Shown piece by piece: positions 42,881 through 55,003 of a stretch of 64,000 nucleotides of DNA. Within the stretch, counting starts at the first letter, position 1. Each line of letters opens with the position of its first letter. Under the pieces are notes generated by a model. The model ran no database searches, was not told the origin of the DNA, and saw only the letters and a list, made by a program, of their open reading frames with translations. This stretch comes from Symsagittifera roscoffensis (lineage: Eukaryota; Xenacoelomorpha; Acoela; Convolutidae): positions 12,744,539-12,808,538 of the forward strand of contig NC_087070.1 of assembly GCF_963678635.1 (NCBI RefSeq), in the 5' to 3' direction. Both the position numbers and the translations under genes were made by a program.

Positions 42881-44763
42881 GATCAATTGCTGTCTATGCA
42901 AAAACCTTTTTTAAGTAGCCAATCTATAGTGTACCAAATCAGTCTTGAACACATGCATTTCAGCGAAAAAATTCGGGTTTTGCGTTTAATTTTGTCGTCT
43001 AGTGTATATGCATTACAAGTGTTTTTCGCCAAACAGATTGAGACGTCTAACACCTGCACGGAAGAAACCGGAGTCGAAAAAAAACTTGAAAGAATATGAG
43101 ACTATGGGTCTACAAGATAATTTTACTATGCTGTACTTACTTTCTTTAGGCTGCACAAAAAAAATTTTTCAAAAGGTTTTTTCATCAATAGTAGTGGCAA
43201 GTACACAGACACCATCCGCAACCTGTATGGCGAGGTATATACTCTGCTTAAGAAAATTACTTTTCAGGGTTTCATTGTGCTCCGTTATGTATTCAAGTTA
43301 TTACAGACTGACTTATTAAAATCTCAGTGCATCCTGAACTTCAAAAGCTAATAGTTGAAAAAAGTATCCATCCCTAATTAAATATCTATGTTTTCAGTTG
43401 TGCGATGGCAGCCGTTCTGGCTTTACAAATCGAGCTTGCGCTTTTTCTACTAGGAGATAGAGAGTCACATACCGTTGCATCTTACACGAGCTGCCTGTAT
43501 TGTACTGCGTACATGTGGTCTGTCCTAAAGAAGATAGCTCACTTGTTTTAATAGCGATTTTAAAGGTCCTTTTATGTTTCCTTCTAGCCCTTATTTCTCC
43601 TTTCATATTCCTCCATCGAGTTTGCTGCTGATTAGCTTTAATATCTAATTCAGATCTGGAGGGGGGGGGTGGCGGTATTGAATCTCGAGGAAGGTTTTTA
43701 GGCAATAAAACAAAATTGGCTGTAATTTTTTGTTTATTATAGAGCTCATAGCTGTCGTTTGTTTACGACCACTTCTCGCGTTGTTCAAAAAAATAAAAAA
43801 AAACTTCAGAAAAACCAGCCAAAAATAACTTTTTCTACATTGCAGAAATTATCATTCAATTTAACCAAAAGATTTTCTGCCAAGGGAAAACGCGAGTCCT
43901 TGGTTACTCCCTTGAGCATTCGGACATTAGAAATGGCTGTATTTACATAATTATTTACCACTAAGTCATCACCAATCGAAGCTTTATTGACAGATTTCAC
44001 ATTAACAGACAAAGGAAATTGAAATCATTGGATTTTCTTAGAGTCGCTTAGAGTTATTTTTACAAAACTGATATGATACCAATTAGAACAACAATTAGAA
44101 CAATATCGTATCCTATTTAAAAGTCTTGAAGGTTTAAGCATTCTTTGCTAGTGCCCTCATTGTTGTTTTTCCTCCTCTTGAAGGTGCGGCGTTAAGGTAA
44201 AAAATATTTGACTGTACACAAGGGGACTGAACTAACCCATATCAACAGCTTTGAAGTTTTATAGATGAAGAAGAAATTATTACAAAAATAATTTAAGAAA
44301 AAATATCAAATCTAAAAATTTTGCTGAGCAGGAACAATCTCAACCGAGCTCAGAAGGTTCAGCGGCGTACCACAAGACTCCCCAGCCAGGAACTCCCTCC
44401 ACCAGACCTGAGACCTACTTGCAAGACCTGCCTCTAAAATCCCTCTAAAGGTGCCCGACAAACAGGCACAAACACCAAACATATCACATCTATATAAAAG
44501 GTTTATCACAACATTTATTTCTGGGAATAATTAATTCTGCCATGTCAGTTTTATAAATTTTAGCCATGTAATACATGGACTGTAGTTTTGATGTTATTCT
44601 TGGCTCGTGAATTGATTGCACGTGTTGAAGTACGTTCTTTCCTTCTAAAATCGCGAAGATTCTAGTATGAATAGCTTATGAATGTTGACAGTTTAGTCTT
44701 GATTCTCTGAGTTCAATTCAGCAGTACCGGCTACCTCCTTAGTACATTCTAGCAAAAACTGTC

Positions 44764-45172
44764 CTACTTGGCAGTCCTCATGGCAAAGCGTACCACTGTC
44801 TGGCTTGCATAAGCAAAGTTACATCCCCTACATAAAAACTTAAACATGAAACTGGATCTTAGTTCACGTGCAAGGGAAGTTTTGAGGTATGGCAAGCATA
44901 ATCTCAACTTTTTGTTGTAAGAATTAATTGTCCCCCGGATATTTGATGCTTCATTGCAGCTAGTAGTTGCGTTAGACTGCCTCGACATTACATTCACAAT
45001 CGAGAGGGACTTTTTCAACCATTTAACAATTCTCTGTTTGATTAACTGATATTTTTCTTACAATATCATTAAACATTTTTTGATGCATTTGGTAAAAATT
45101 GCCGTTTTTAAATCTCAAAACAACTCAAGTCATTAAAAACCAAATTTTATTAATATAATGAAGGGTAGGTTT
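44764..45172 (-). mobile_element. Fragment of RT / GIY-YIG type element (copy 2)
   Basis: Second copy of the 42,472-42,880 fragment within the tandem unit, with LCLPYLKTSLARELRSSF and MFKFLCRGCNFAYASQTVVR. Same interpretation. Confidence 0.55.
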
Positions 45173-45614
45173 GATCAATTGCTGTCTATGCAAAAATCTT
45201 TTTTAAGTAGCCAATCTATAGTGTACCAAATCAGTCTTGAACACATGCATTTCAGCGAAAAAATTCGGATTTTGCGTTTAATTTTGTCGTCTAGTGTATA
45301 TGCATTACAAGTGTTTTTCGCCAAACAGATTGAGACGTCTAACATCTGCACGGAAGAAACCGGAGTCGAAAAAAAACTTGAAAGAATATGAGACTATGGA
45401 TCTACAAGATAATTTTATTATGCTGTACTTACTTTCTTTAGGCTGCACAAAAAAATTTTTCAAAAGGTTTTTTCATCAATAGTTGTGGCAAGTACACAGA
45501 CACCATCCGCAACCTGTATGGCGAGGTAGATACTCTGCTTAAGAAAATTACTTTTCAGGGTTTCATTGTGCTCCGTTATGTATTCAAGTTATTACAGACT
45601 GACTTATAAAAATC

Positions 45615-46030
45615 TCAGTGCATCCTGAACTTCAAAAGCTAATAGTTGAAAAAAGTATCCATCCCTAATTAAATATCTATGTTTTCAGTTGTGCGATGGC
45701 AGCCGTTCTGCCTTACAAATCGAGCTTGCGCTTTTTCTACTAGGAGATAGAGAGTCACCTACCGTTGCATCTTACACGAGCTGCCTACCAATAGCTCTTG
45801 AGACAAGCATCAAACCGTCTGGTCTCTTTTGAACTGTCCTGTGGAACTGTCGTGGCTTCAAAACAGAAGGAAAGAAGGAAAATGAGTGAACGAGAATTTT
45901 TGTTTAATAATTGCATTCAAATGTGAATGCCTAGAGAATCTCCTTGCATTTTGCAGTTAAGCCAGTCCATCCCTTTTCGATTACATCTTTTCCGCAAACG
46001 AATCTAATTTTTTACAAAACTTTTGCTCTT
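45615..46030 (-). mobile_element. Second fragment of the RT family seen at 40,015-40,900
   Basis: Homologous over about 430 bases to 40,015-40,445, including the GLACLQ... and ARRFSRHSHLNAIIKQ block read leftward from ~45,990. It begins inside tandem copy 2 and continues beyond it, which suggests the tandem unit arose from a larger repeated array. Confidence 0.55.
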
Positions 46031-46914
46031 TTTATTGCAGCTTGAAAAATAAATGCAGCAGAAAATGTGTCTTCAACAAATAATTTCTCTCAATTTTGTG
46101 CATCTTCAGCTCATAAAACGTTCAACCTTAAAAAAAGTTAAATTAAAATGGGCCCATCCGTCATGCGACGGTACGTGCACAAGTTGGATAGGGCCGTACC
46201 AACGCTATATGAATACATCGGCAAAAATTTTAGGATTAAATCAAGTCGATATTATTGCATCAAGAGAATTGTTAGTTTAAATCTACCCTCCTCGATTATA
46301 GCACAGATAGAATTGTCTATGTTGGATGTATTTTTTAATGAAGAGATTATAATTAACGTAATGGACGTCATTCAATCAACATTTTTCGAGATTTTCAGCT
46401 TTCTTTTAACCTTAAAGTTCGATTCGTTTCTAATTTTAAGTAAAAAGGCAGGTTAATTAAATAGCTCTATTTTAAGACAAAATATTTGCACTTGGAACAA
46501 TGGCATTTGAATAAACTCTTTTCCTAATTCATCGAGGGCATTAATTGCGGGCCACTCTTAATTTCCCGGGCTCTTTACTGAAATTGATTGCATTTTGAAT
46601 ATAATTTTAAAAATAAATAGACTTTCTCAGAAATTTACGTTGGTTTATGTTTTTTTAATGACTTTCAGTTTTGCAAACGTGCGATTAGTTGAATTCTTAT
46701 GATTTTGTTGTAATATGTTTCAGAACAAATGTATGATCGACGATCTTTTTGAAACAAATTTTACTGCTTTCAAAGCTACTGATTCACAAATACAAAGAAA
46801 TGTTAAAATTTTTCGACTATTAACTCCTTCTATCTTTCCTAAACAACAGCGCTTCTACTGTGAGTAACTTCACGTTGCCAGAAACTTATTCTCAAGAAAC
46901 TTATTCTCAAGAAA
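46031..46914. other. AT-rich region, no feature supported
   Basis: One open frame of ~100 residues (46,148-46,456, plus) has no recognisable similarity. Nothing else is seen. Confidence 0.4.
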
Positions 46915-47090
46915 AAGTTAATTCAAACGCTTTCGCGCATTTTGTGCATCACCCGGATTAAAAACTTTTTAAAAGATCAAAGAATGATCAAAGATCGAGA
47001 AAAAGTGACATACGTGTCTCAAAAAGCCCAAAAATTATACAACTGTAATTACATAAAAAATACGTAAACTCTTATAAAAAATTTTTCGTT
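46915..47090 (+). repeat. Interspersed repeat, copy 2
   Basis: Matches 5,526-5,703 on the same strand (GTGCATCA, GATCAAAGATC, GTCTCAAAA, ACAACTGTAATTACA blocks). Non-coding; identity unknown. Confidence 0.5.
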
Positions 47091-47221
47091 TTTTTCTGTT
47101 ATTTTTAAACTTTTTCTCCTGATTTCATGGCGCGTGTTCGACCTTCCCTCGAAATACTCAAAGACTCAAGCTTGGTTAGCTTATGGGAATATTAATGGTA
47201 CAACGGAATAGGAAAATCAAT

Positions 47222-47257
47222 GGTACATACCCCCCGGACAGCCCGGTCAATGTCCTC
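47222..47257 (-). other. PPT-region-like sequence just outside the LTR of element C
   Basis: Read on the minus strand: GAGGACATTGACCGGGCTGT, then CCGGGGGGTA and TGTACCATTGA. This closely resembles the sequence that precedes the 3' LTRs of Z and B (GAGGACCTTGACCGGACTGT, CCGGGGAGTA, TGTGACATTCG). It suggests that element C's LTR abuts the 3' end of another related copy. No LTR end for that copy could be found to the left. Confidence 0.5.
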
Positions 47258-48123
47258 TGTAACAGTCGCTTACTTAAGTCAAATATCAAGTTAAAGAAAA
47301 ATAGGCCCTATAACCATTGGCTCAAGAGTCAGGGACACTATCTCTTGTGTTTTTCTACCTCAAGCGGTCGGAGCCAATTCGGTTCACTTGCGACATGAGA
47401 CTATAAACCGCGTGACAGCTAAAAGGCCACTACCAAAATACCCCCACTCTAGAAAATAAGAACGCCCCATGCTCAGTTCTCAAAATAATTAAAACACGCA
47501 AATGCCGTTAAAAATACGGTCGGAACCTTACGTAAACAGTTACTTTTTTTTAGACAGTGGACCTTCAATCCATTTCAGATGGATCAACCTAAAACTCTTT
47601 CTAACTAAACATAACAATGAAAAACACACTCAAGAAATTTAAATTGGTTACTTTCAAGTCTGTCGGTATTGGGATACCGACGAAACCTCTAGAATTGACT
47701 AACTAAATCAAAAAGTAACTCTCGAATTAATCCGGTAATCAAGTTTAACTCAAGAATGTTGCAATGAACAAGTTTTAACCTAAGACACAAGTTTTCTATT
47801 TAAACCAATGGGCTTCAGCTGTCCACCTTTCCACTGAAGGTTCACTCTGGTCCACTGAAGCTCCTTTTCTATTTGTTCTCGGTCACTCTCAATCCGATTG
47901 AAGTGTCGAAATTGCGAATAGCAATTTCGCGCTTCTAATTTATGGACTACTCTCCCGCGATTGTAATTTGATTCTTCTCATCATATTTTTTCGTACTTTC
48001 AGTTATCGCGAGAAACTTGAGCATGACAGGCTCAATTCGATTTTTTGAAAACTTCGATTTTACCGCAAAATCATGACTAAACGTTGCTCAAGGTCAAAAG
48101 TCCAAATATGCTCGACTGGCACA
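47258..48123 (-). repeat. 3' LTR of element C
   Basis: On the minus strand it starts TGTGCCAGTCGAGCA directly after GGGGAGTA and ends CTGTTACA; 866 bp, close to the 861-914 bp of LTR1-3 and LTR5. It contains a perfect hairpin GTCGGTATTGGGATACCGAC (near 47,662) where the A/B LTRs carry a different stem. No second LTR in the window to compare with; borders rest on the shared TGTG / GTTACA ends and PPT context. Confidence 0.65.
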
Positions 48124-48531
48124 TACTCCCCGACTCAAGATCGATGTACTCATCGCGTGTCGTCGTCGTCTGTCAGTGAGCCCCCAGGATTTGGAGTGCC
48201 GGTGGTTATTTACAGAAGTTTGCAGTAGATTTAACTTTACTTACACCCCAAAATGCACAGCCAAGCAAAAATATCACATTATCGCTAAACAGCAATCAAA
48301 ATCTGCATTCACCTGCACCCTGAGTTCCAGCTTTATAAGCTACTCATTAAAATGTCTTTTTTCTTATTCAATCAGAAAATTTTCATGCAAAATTTTGATT
48401 TATATAATAAAAATAGTATACTAATTACAATATTTCCTTTATTAAAATTTCTTTTCCGTGCCCTCAGACTTCATCTGAGTTCACACTCAAGTCCCTTTTT
48501 CTCTCCCCCGCCCAACCCCTGAACTTCCTGC
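48124..48531 (-). other. 3' noncoding region of element C
   Basis: No ORF supported. Ends (minus strand) in GAGTCGGGGAGTA just before the LTR, the same purine-rich end as in Z and B. Confidence 0.5.
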
Positions 48532-49750
48532 TCAGTTTGTGCCCCTCGTCTTCGAGGTACTGAGTCCTGATGCACTCGACACCGTAATCTGCCTTGCCAG
48601 TTCTTCTTCGTCATCGGAGCCGATTACGATATCTTCCCATGCCTTCAGCTGTTCGTAGACCCGCGTCCACTCCCTTTGCTCTTGTAGTCTTTTCGCCTGA
48701 TTCGGTAGACCCTTCAATTTAGATTCCCTGTTCCTGCAAAAGGAATTGTGCAAACGCAGGCTCATGTTCTTCGCCAAGTCCTCCTCCAATATCAATTCCC
48801 TCACTCTTGTGTTGTCACGAGACACTCTACCAACTCTTTTCCAACCCGTGGTTATCGCATTACGAAGGGTTAACAAAGGTCTTTTGAAAGCTTCCGGTCC
48901 TATCTCGACCAGGAACTGTCGATAATCCTTCTGACGTTTCTTCATGTGATCCTTCATCACCGTGTATAACCAAGACGTCACCGGATACCATACTGTCTGT
49001 GCCAGGCAGTGGCATGGGCAGTCGCCATGTGTCAGGTTGATAATCCGGAGGTTGCGCTCTCCCGAAGCTTCTAACAGAGGTTCAAACTCTATCATCTTCT
49101 CATGTGTTACGTCATTTTCTTCCATGGCTGGGGCACTATTCATCGCTTTCTCGATCGTGTTTTGTCTCTCGAAATCACTCGAGTTTTCGTTTTCTAAGCT
49201 CAAGAGTTCCTCCTCCAAGACCTCACTCAAGTTATCTCTTTGATCCTCCGGCACACTTCCCAGGATTTTCCTCAACAGTTTATGTGAGTGATGCGACATT
49301 CTTGTCAGGCGTACACACTTGGGTATCGAGAAGGCTTTTTCAATTAACACCCTCTGACTGGATGCCTCCACCATCGCCATTTGTAATGTGTAGTGGCTTC
49401 CACACAGATTGGCCACTACTGATCCCACTAGAGAATTCGCATTCGTTGGCAAGCTGTAGGCTTCACTCACGGGAAACCCCATCTCCGTCTCAAGACCGAT
49501 CTGCAATCCTCTGATGTGCTTTTGGACCATCTGCAACACTCCAGGCCATGACTCCAAGCTCAACGCCGTCACCAATTGCTGTTCGGATTCTAGCATCTCC
49601 AGTGACTGCAAGCTGCACATCCTTGAGAAGAATCCCAACACCGTCGCTATGATCACCGTGGTGCTCGTATAGCATTCAGCCACTATCTGCACCTCACTTT
49701 TCTCCTTCTCCGTGATGTCACTAAACCGCGTGGCTAGCTTTTCCTCCTAA
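48532..49750 (-). CDS. Element C last accessory gene (unknown function)
   Basis: An open stretch of at least 386 residues. The frame is open upstream of the first GTG at 49,692, and no ATG begins it, so it is probably part of a longer product. N-terminal blocks TVIIATVLGFFSRM and SWPGVLQMVQKHI match element B (37,468-37,910). The C-terminal blocks PLLEASGERN, a Cys-rich THGDCPCHC and LRLHNSFCRNRES match copy Z (3,000-3,833). The middle is acidic (EVLEEELLSLENENSS). No known domain. This ORF links the B and Z pieces as the two halves of one family gene. Confidence 0.65.
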
Positions 49751-50023
49751 AATGATTGTATTCTGACGCAGAATCGTCCATCACATAAATGTTCTCCACC
49801 TCCACCGTTCTCCATCTACAGACAACTACACGGCTCCATCTTCTTCACTAGCTTTTCTTCTTTGCTCGTCGTTTTCTCTGATTCCTTTCGATGAGGTAAG
49901 ATTAGTTTGTGCACCACGTTCAGATTCCCTAAATCTTCATCCTTCGCTGGTGACAGTCTCACTCGCTCAGTGATTTCTTGAATCAAACTCGCGTGGGGAT
50001 GAGGGCACCAAGCGGGCGAAATT

Positions 50024-50600
50024 CTAGTTGTAGAACCTCCGTATTACATCAAGTTTTGCATGGACCTCCAAAGACTGCCTTGGGCACTCTTCTTTTTTGT
50101 TTCCAGCACTCTGGTATACGTTCAGGAAAATAGTGGAGACTCTCCTTTCCATGGTTTTAACTCCCGTGGCTTTTTGATGGCACATTTGCACAGTAGTGTC
50201 GGTTATCACTGACATGATCCACCTCAAGAAACAAGTGGCATCTTTTCTTCTCGCTAGGCTAAAGCCCGAGTTGTCTCGAGCAATATGTTGCACCAGCATT
50301 TGGTACACCTGAAGACTCTTTCCGCCCAGTTTAAGTTTGTCCTGCGAGGTCAACGCCTCTAACGCCACTCCCGAAAAACTCCACGTGAACATCAACTGTC
50401 CTGCCGTTCGGACAAAAGATTTGCCATCAATGGCAATGCTGATGACGGTGCTCTCATCGGATCTTCAAACTAGTCGAGAAGCAGGTTCTCCCAAGACCGC
50501 CCCAACTGTTTTCTCAACTCTAGTTTGTTAACTTCGGCCTTCTGCTGGGTAGCCCAATGCCGCCGCTTGCGGGGCATCCCGAGATCAAGCTCCTTCAGGC
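50024..50600 (-). pseudogene. Element C accessory segment 7
   Basis: Matches 36,450-36,830 of element B: FTWSFSGVALEAL, LARRKDATCFLRWIMSVITD and KLDVIRRFYN. Unknown helical protein segment. Confidence 0.5.
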
Positions 50601-51660
50601 GACTCTCCAGTTCTTTCGTGGTCTCCAGAGCTATCCACCATGGGCGAGCGGTGTTTCTCGTCGCATTTCACTCGAGAGGATCACACGTCACTTGCTTCCC
50701 AATGGCCTGGTGTTGCGTCGAAAGCCACTCCTTACGGATGTCCACTTCCCACGTCTGTCCACTCGTCGAAACACTCTTCATGTTTGTCTTTTGGGGTTTG
50801 AAGTAATCCTCCGTTCCCGGAGTTGTCAAGGCTTCCATTTCCCGCATCACTTTGGTTAGCCTCCTGGGTGCTGAGCCGCTCTTGTAGGCCGCTGTTTTCC
50901 CTCGCGCTAGAATCATGGGAGCTGTCTCTTTTAGATTTTTCTCCGAAACCGCATCCGCCGAAAGACTCGCCTCCTCTGACTATCGTTTTCTTTTTCCTAG
51001 ACCTTATTTCTTTACTCGGGGGCGTTGTTATCACTATTACTGACTCCACTTCTTTGTCCAGGTCCCTCTTTTCCGACTCTTGCCTCCCCCTTCTCTAGCC
51101 TTAACAATATTAGTATTTTAAATCATATTACTAGTCTTATTTTCATCATCCACCTCGACACTTAATTTTTTTATCATCAGTTTTTTTGTTCAGAGTAGAG
51201 CTATCCTCACATGGGTTGGCCCGGCGTCCTGCTTCTGCTTACTTAGGCCAATCATCTTCTCGAGCAGCCTTTCTCTTCCTTTCTCGTCCAGTCCAGTGCC
51301 GATCAGGATTGGCTCTCCAAACGTCAGCAGCGTACTCCACAGCTCTTCCTTGAGGTCATATACTCCACGCACTTCGTTTTTCCACCTCTGGTTGAATTCG
51401 CCCAGGAAACTTCGCCACGCCTCTCGTCCAACGTGCTCAAGAAAATGTCTTTGTTGCTTTCAAAGGTATTCTCCTCCCTTGCTTTATCGGTTAGGAGCAC
51501 CATTCCCATGTTGGATGGTTCACTCGTTAGTGGCAACTCAAGATTCTTCATGGAGATCCCAAAGGTGGGGTGGCCGTGTTTGCCCAGTCGTCCCCACTCA
51601 GTTCTTGTAATAGCTCACGTGTGGTGCCGGGGCTAAATTCTCTGTTCGTTGCCCCTCCGT
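50601..51660 (-). pseudogene. Element C accessory segment 6
   Basis: Contains VYDLKEELWSTLLTFGEPIL, which matches the block at 35,465-35,540 of element B, and charged flanking sequence. Unknown function; weaker conservation than the other segments. Confidence 0.45.
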
Positions 51661-51676
51661 CTGGCATAATCCCCCC

Positions 51677-53362
51677 CTACATTTCCTCTCCAGCTTCGCT
51701 GAGAGTTTTGTCCATGCTCTCTCCTTCTCCTGACTCCGGTTGGTCCCTCTCTAGCGCGGCAGTGAATCTGTTTTCCACTAAAAGGTTCTTTCTGTCTCCT
51801 GGGGTTCCCACAGACAGGGGTGATAGTGTCATCGGATCTACCGTCTTATATTCTGTGAGGGGCACGTATAGAACTCCTGCCGCGTCCATCTTCCGTCCAT
51901 CCTGCTGCAGCTCTACTTCTTTTAATGCATAAGGTGCCCAATATTTTCTCGTGACAAATTTCATTTCTTCCTTCAGGGCTAGGTGACCTTCCTCTACGAT
52001 CATCCTCCCGTCATCATAGATGGGAAGCTTGCTTTCGAGCCCCGCCTTCACAGGAGTTTTCAACACTTCCCGAACCTCGTACTTTGGAGGCATCGAACCC
52101 CGCATATTCTTTGCTTGCGTGGTCCACGAATTTATCCTAATTTCACAGGTATGGAAGTACACCGCTGCCAAATACCCGATGAACAAGGGGTACCAGCTTT
52201 CCATGAATTCCTTTTGCTGCTGCTCCACTGTCGCTCTTGCGTGTAGGGAAGGGACTACCATGGGGCTATTCATCCCCAGCGTCATCCGCCTCACCGACGG
52301 GAACTCAGGAATCGCGGCGGGCAACACGTCCCGCTCAAGAATTGTCTTCATCTCCCTCTTCGGTCAGGCTGGGATCCTCAAAACTTCTCTCGTGTCTTTT
52401 GCAGTTGGATTCAAATTCCAGAATTTTTTTGGATAGACTTCGATGGGAACTTCTTGCGTTACCCATATCCTGCATTGCAGTTGACCCCTGAAGATGAGCA
52501 CTGTTAGTTCTGGGTCCTTTATCTTCCCGAAGAGTACTGTCTCACTCATTCGCGCTCTCAAGTCTTCTTGTCGACACCACTTCAGTGCCGTCCCATCCAG
52601 AATGCTGACCAGGCTGACGTGCACCACCGAATGTCGGTACGCTGCAACAAGCGGATCCGCGAAAACGTACGTCACGGCTGGCCCATAAACACAAGTCACC
52701 ACCTCTCCCAATCCCCTGATCATCCCCACGGGATCAGAACTCATTTCCAAGCACAAGTCAGGAGAGGTATTCCTCCGTTCGCCTCCCTCACTTCTTCTCT
52801 CGTCTTTGCGCTTCTCTCTTCGCCTGTCAAATGCCTGCTCTGCATCAGGAGACACTCCACTAGCAGAATCTGCAGCCCAGCACCTTATTGTAGAAATACG
52901 TATCCGGACTCGGGTGGGCCTTCCTCACCGACAGGGGCTCCCCATACTTCATCAGTCGATGAAATTTAGTCAGCGCCCAATGTGCCAGGAGTATTAGTAT
53001 CCATCAATTCGGAGCGTCTCCACACCTCTGCTGAACATATATGCTGGGCCCATTATGAACAGGTACCTGGGGTATACCAAGTACAAGGCCAGTAAGAGGT
53101 TGATCGGAATGCTCAAGAGTTCCTGCAGGAACGCCTCGCAGATTGCGTTCCCCGCGTAGAACACCTTGTCCAGGTATTCCTTCTCCCAACAAGGACCCAA
53201 GAATCTCAAGATCTCGTGTGAAATCCGGGTCCTCAGTTTGCCCTTCGCGTGCTCTCTCCAGAAGCCTCCAATAGTCACTTCGTTTGCAGCCGTGACGAAT
53301 TTTCCCACCGTCATCTCTCTCCCTCTTCTGCCACTTCCAGTTGTTCCTCCAGAAACTCCCAT
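51677..53362 (-). pseudogene. Element C accessory segment 5
   Basis: Landmarks PINLLLALYLVYPRYLFIMG, VTCVYGPAVTYVFAD, SILDGTALKWCRQ, IEVYPK and IPEFPSVRRMTLG match segment 5 of element B in the same order. Unknown function. Confidence 0.6.
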
Positions 53363-53456
53363 ATCTGCTTCACTAGTGGTGGAGCACTCTCACTCGTCTT
53401 GTCCGTCACATTCTCAAGTCTCGGGGTCAGGAATGGTCATCTTCCTCTCTCTTGTG

Positions 53457-54260
53457 TTAGACGGTATACCATCGATTCCACTTGTTTTTCGGCTGCCGCG
53501 ACATTCTTTCTCTCGCTGTTTGGCCCCCTCGTCTTGCCATGCCAGTGGAACTCGTGATCCTCGGCTCCATACTCCTGAACCACAGGCTGGCTGTCAGATG
53601 AGTTATCACTGGATGTTCATCCCCCACTTCCGGGTTGAACTTCAGTTGTCGGGCGAGGTTCGATACCTCAAGACAAAGGACCTCGTCCAAGACAATCAGG
53701 ATGTCCGCAAGCTCGTAAGAACCCCTTAGAGCGTGGGACACATCCGCCCACGCCGGCGCTACTTCCAACTTCAAGAGTCTCAAGTTCAACGGTTCTAGCT
53801 CACAATTTGGGGCCGCCATCAGCATCCGCCAACCGTTTCCGTCTGGAATCAGAACTAACGTGGCGTAAACGAATTGTAAAGCAAGTGGCGTACTCGCGTA
53901 ACCCGTTGAGGACGCGAATACCACTCTCGTCTTCGATCCCAACCCGGATGCCACCAGCTCCTACACTTCATTCATTGCTTCAAACAGCGTCTGAGTCGCC
54001 TCCCAGATCTTCTTTGTTGTATGCTCCCCGCTGCTCAGAGGATCAAGCAGTCCCGCCGCGGGCAGATGATCATTTTTACCGCGAATAATAAAAGCTCCGG
54101 CTCACACAGTGTTTATCGCTTTATCGCTACAGTCAGGGTCAACATTTGAATTGACTCCGCCCCTGGTAGTAGGTACACTAAAGTTTCTGGCCAAAACAAC
54201 TTCGGTGACGTCCCCTCAAAGTCCGACCCCGCTACAATTATCGCTCGCGACTCTCCAGGA
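53457..54260 (-). pseudogene. Element C accessory segment 4
   Basis: Matches segment 4 of element B: TRVVFASSTGYASTPLALQF, MLMAAPNCELEPLNLRL, and ADILIVLDEVLCLEVSNLAR. Alpha/beta-like, unassigned. Confidence 0.6.
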
Positions 54261-54869
54261 TCAGACCGATCCTAACTCGCTAACTGGCCAGCCTTGAAGA
54301 TCCACAGGATCTCCCGTACATTGGGTCTCCCGCAAGTTTCGCACCCATTTAGGCTGTATTAGGAAGTCCCATACTCTTTGGCTCAAGAAGCTTGTCCACC
54401 GCCCTAAGCTGCGCTGGTATCGCCACTCTGATCCTGGCGACACTATTCCGATGCTTGGTTGGCTCACTCTGAGGCCTGGACTTCCCCGCTCTTTCAGAGG
54501 TCTGTAATTGATTGGCCCCATTATTGATCTCTGGGGAATTCCCGTCAAGTTTGTCGTCTCCAGTGTATTGGCTCGGGAGAAGTGCGCCTCATGGACCTTT
54601 AGCCAGTCCACACAATAGTGATTGCTCAAGTCCTCATGTGAAAACCTAGTGATCCCCAAGGCCTGCGTCAACTCTTGTCGGCAGGCTAGATTCTCAAGAT
54701 CCAAATCCTTCACTCGCTCCAGGTACCGGGTTCTGCTTGCTTCCCTCGGACCTTCCACCATCTTCTTGCTGCCTACCACCACCACTGACGACACAACAGA
54801 GCTCTGGGGCGTGGAATGTTCCTCCTCGTCTCCTTCCATGGGTGTTGATCTCAACTGTCCTAGTCTCAC
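54261..54869 (-). pseudogene. Element C accessory segment 3
   Basis: Basic to mixed N-terminus, then HEDLSNHYCVDWLKVHEA and SIMGPINYRPLKE, which match segment 3 of element B. Unknown function. Confidence 0.55.
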
Positions 54870-55003
54870 AACTGCTACTAGTTGAGCTTCCTCTCGAGCT
54901 GATCCTCCCCCCCCCCAAGTGATCAGTTACCGATCGGGCTAGGAAGAAGGGAGGTATCGGTGGTGGACCAAAGGTGAATTGCCCCCTATCCAATAGATCC
55001 GAC

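Larger units (their letters stand above)
41171..45786. repeat. 2.3-kb unit in two tandem copies
   Basis: Copy 1 is 41,171-43,494 and copy 2 is 43,495-45,786. Landmarks recur at an offset of 2,292 bases (for example 41,514/43,806 and 42,472/44,764). The copies are about 97% alike by eye, with small differences near their starts. Each ends with a stretch (43,320-43,494; 45,615-45,786) homologous to 40,015-40,190, part of the RT-family fragment. Predicted short ORFs in the two copies differ mainly at amino-acid-changing sites, so there is no sign of coding constraint. Confidence 0.85.

Noticed and set aside
42866-43099. 77-residue plus-strand ORF, present twice (also 45,158-45,391)
   Set aside because: It overlaps, in antisense, the flank of the RT/GIY-YIG fragment and has no family features.
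46148-46456. ORF of ~100 residues (MGPSVMRRYVHKLDRAV...) as a host gene
   Set aside because: No recognisable similarity, AT-rich surroundings, no second copy to test for constraint.
39265-48531. tRNA, rRNA or other RNA genes in the AT-rich spacer
   Set aside because: No cloverleaf-compatible segment with proper T-arm and acceptor pairing was found by reading; nothing resembles rRNA.
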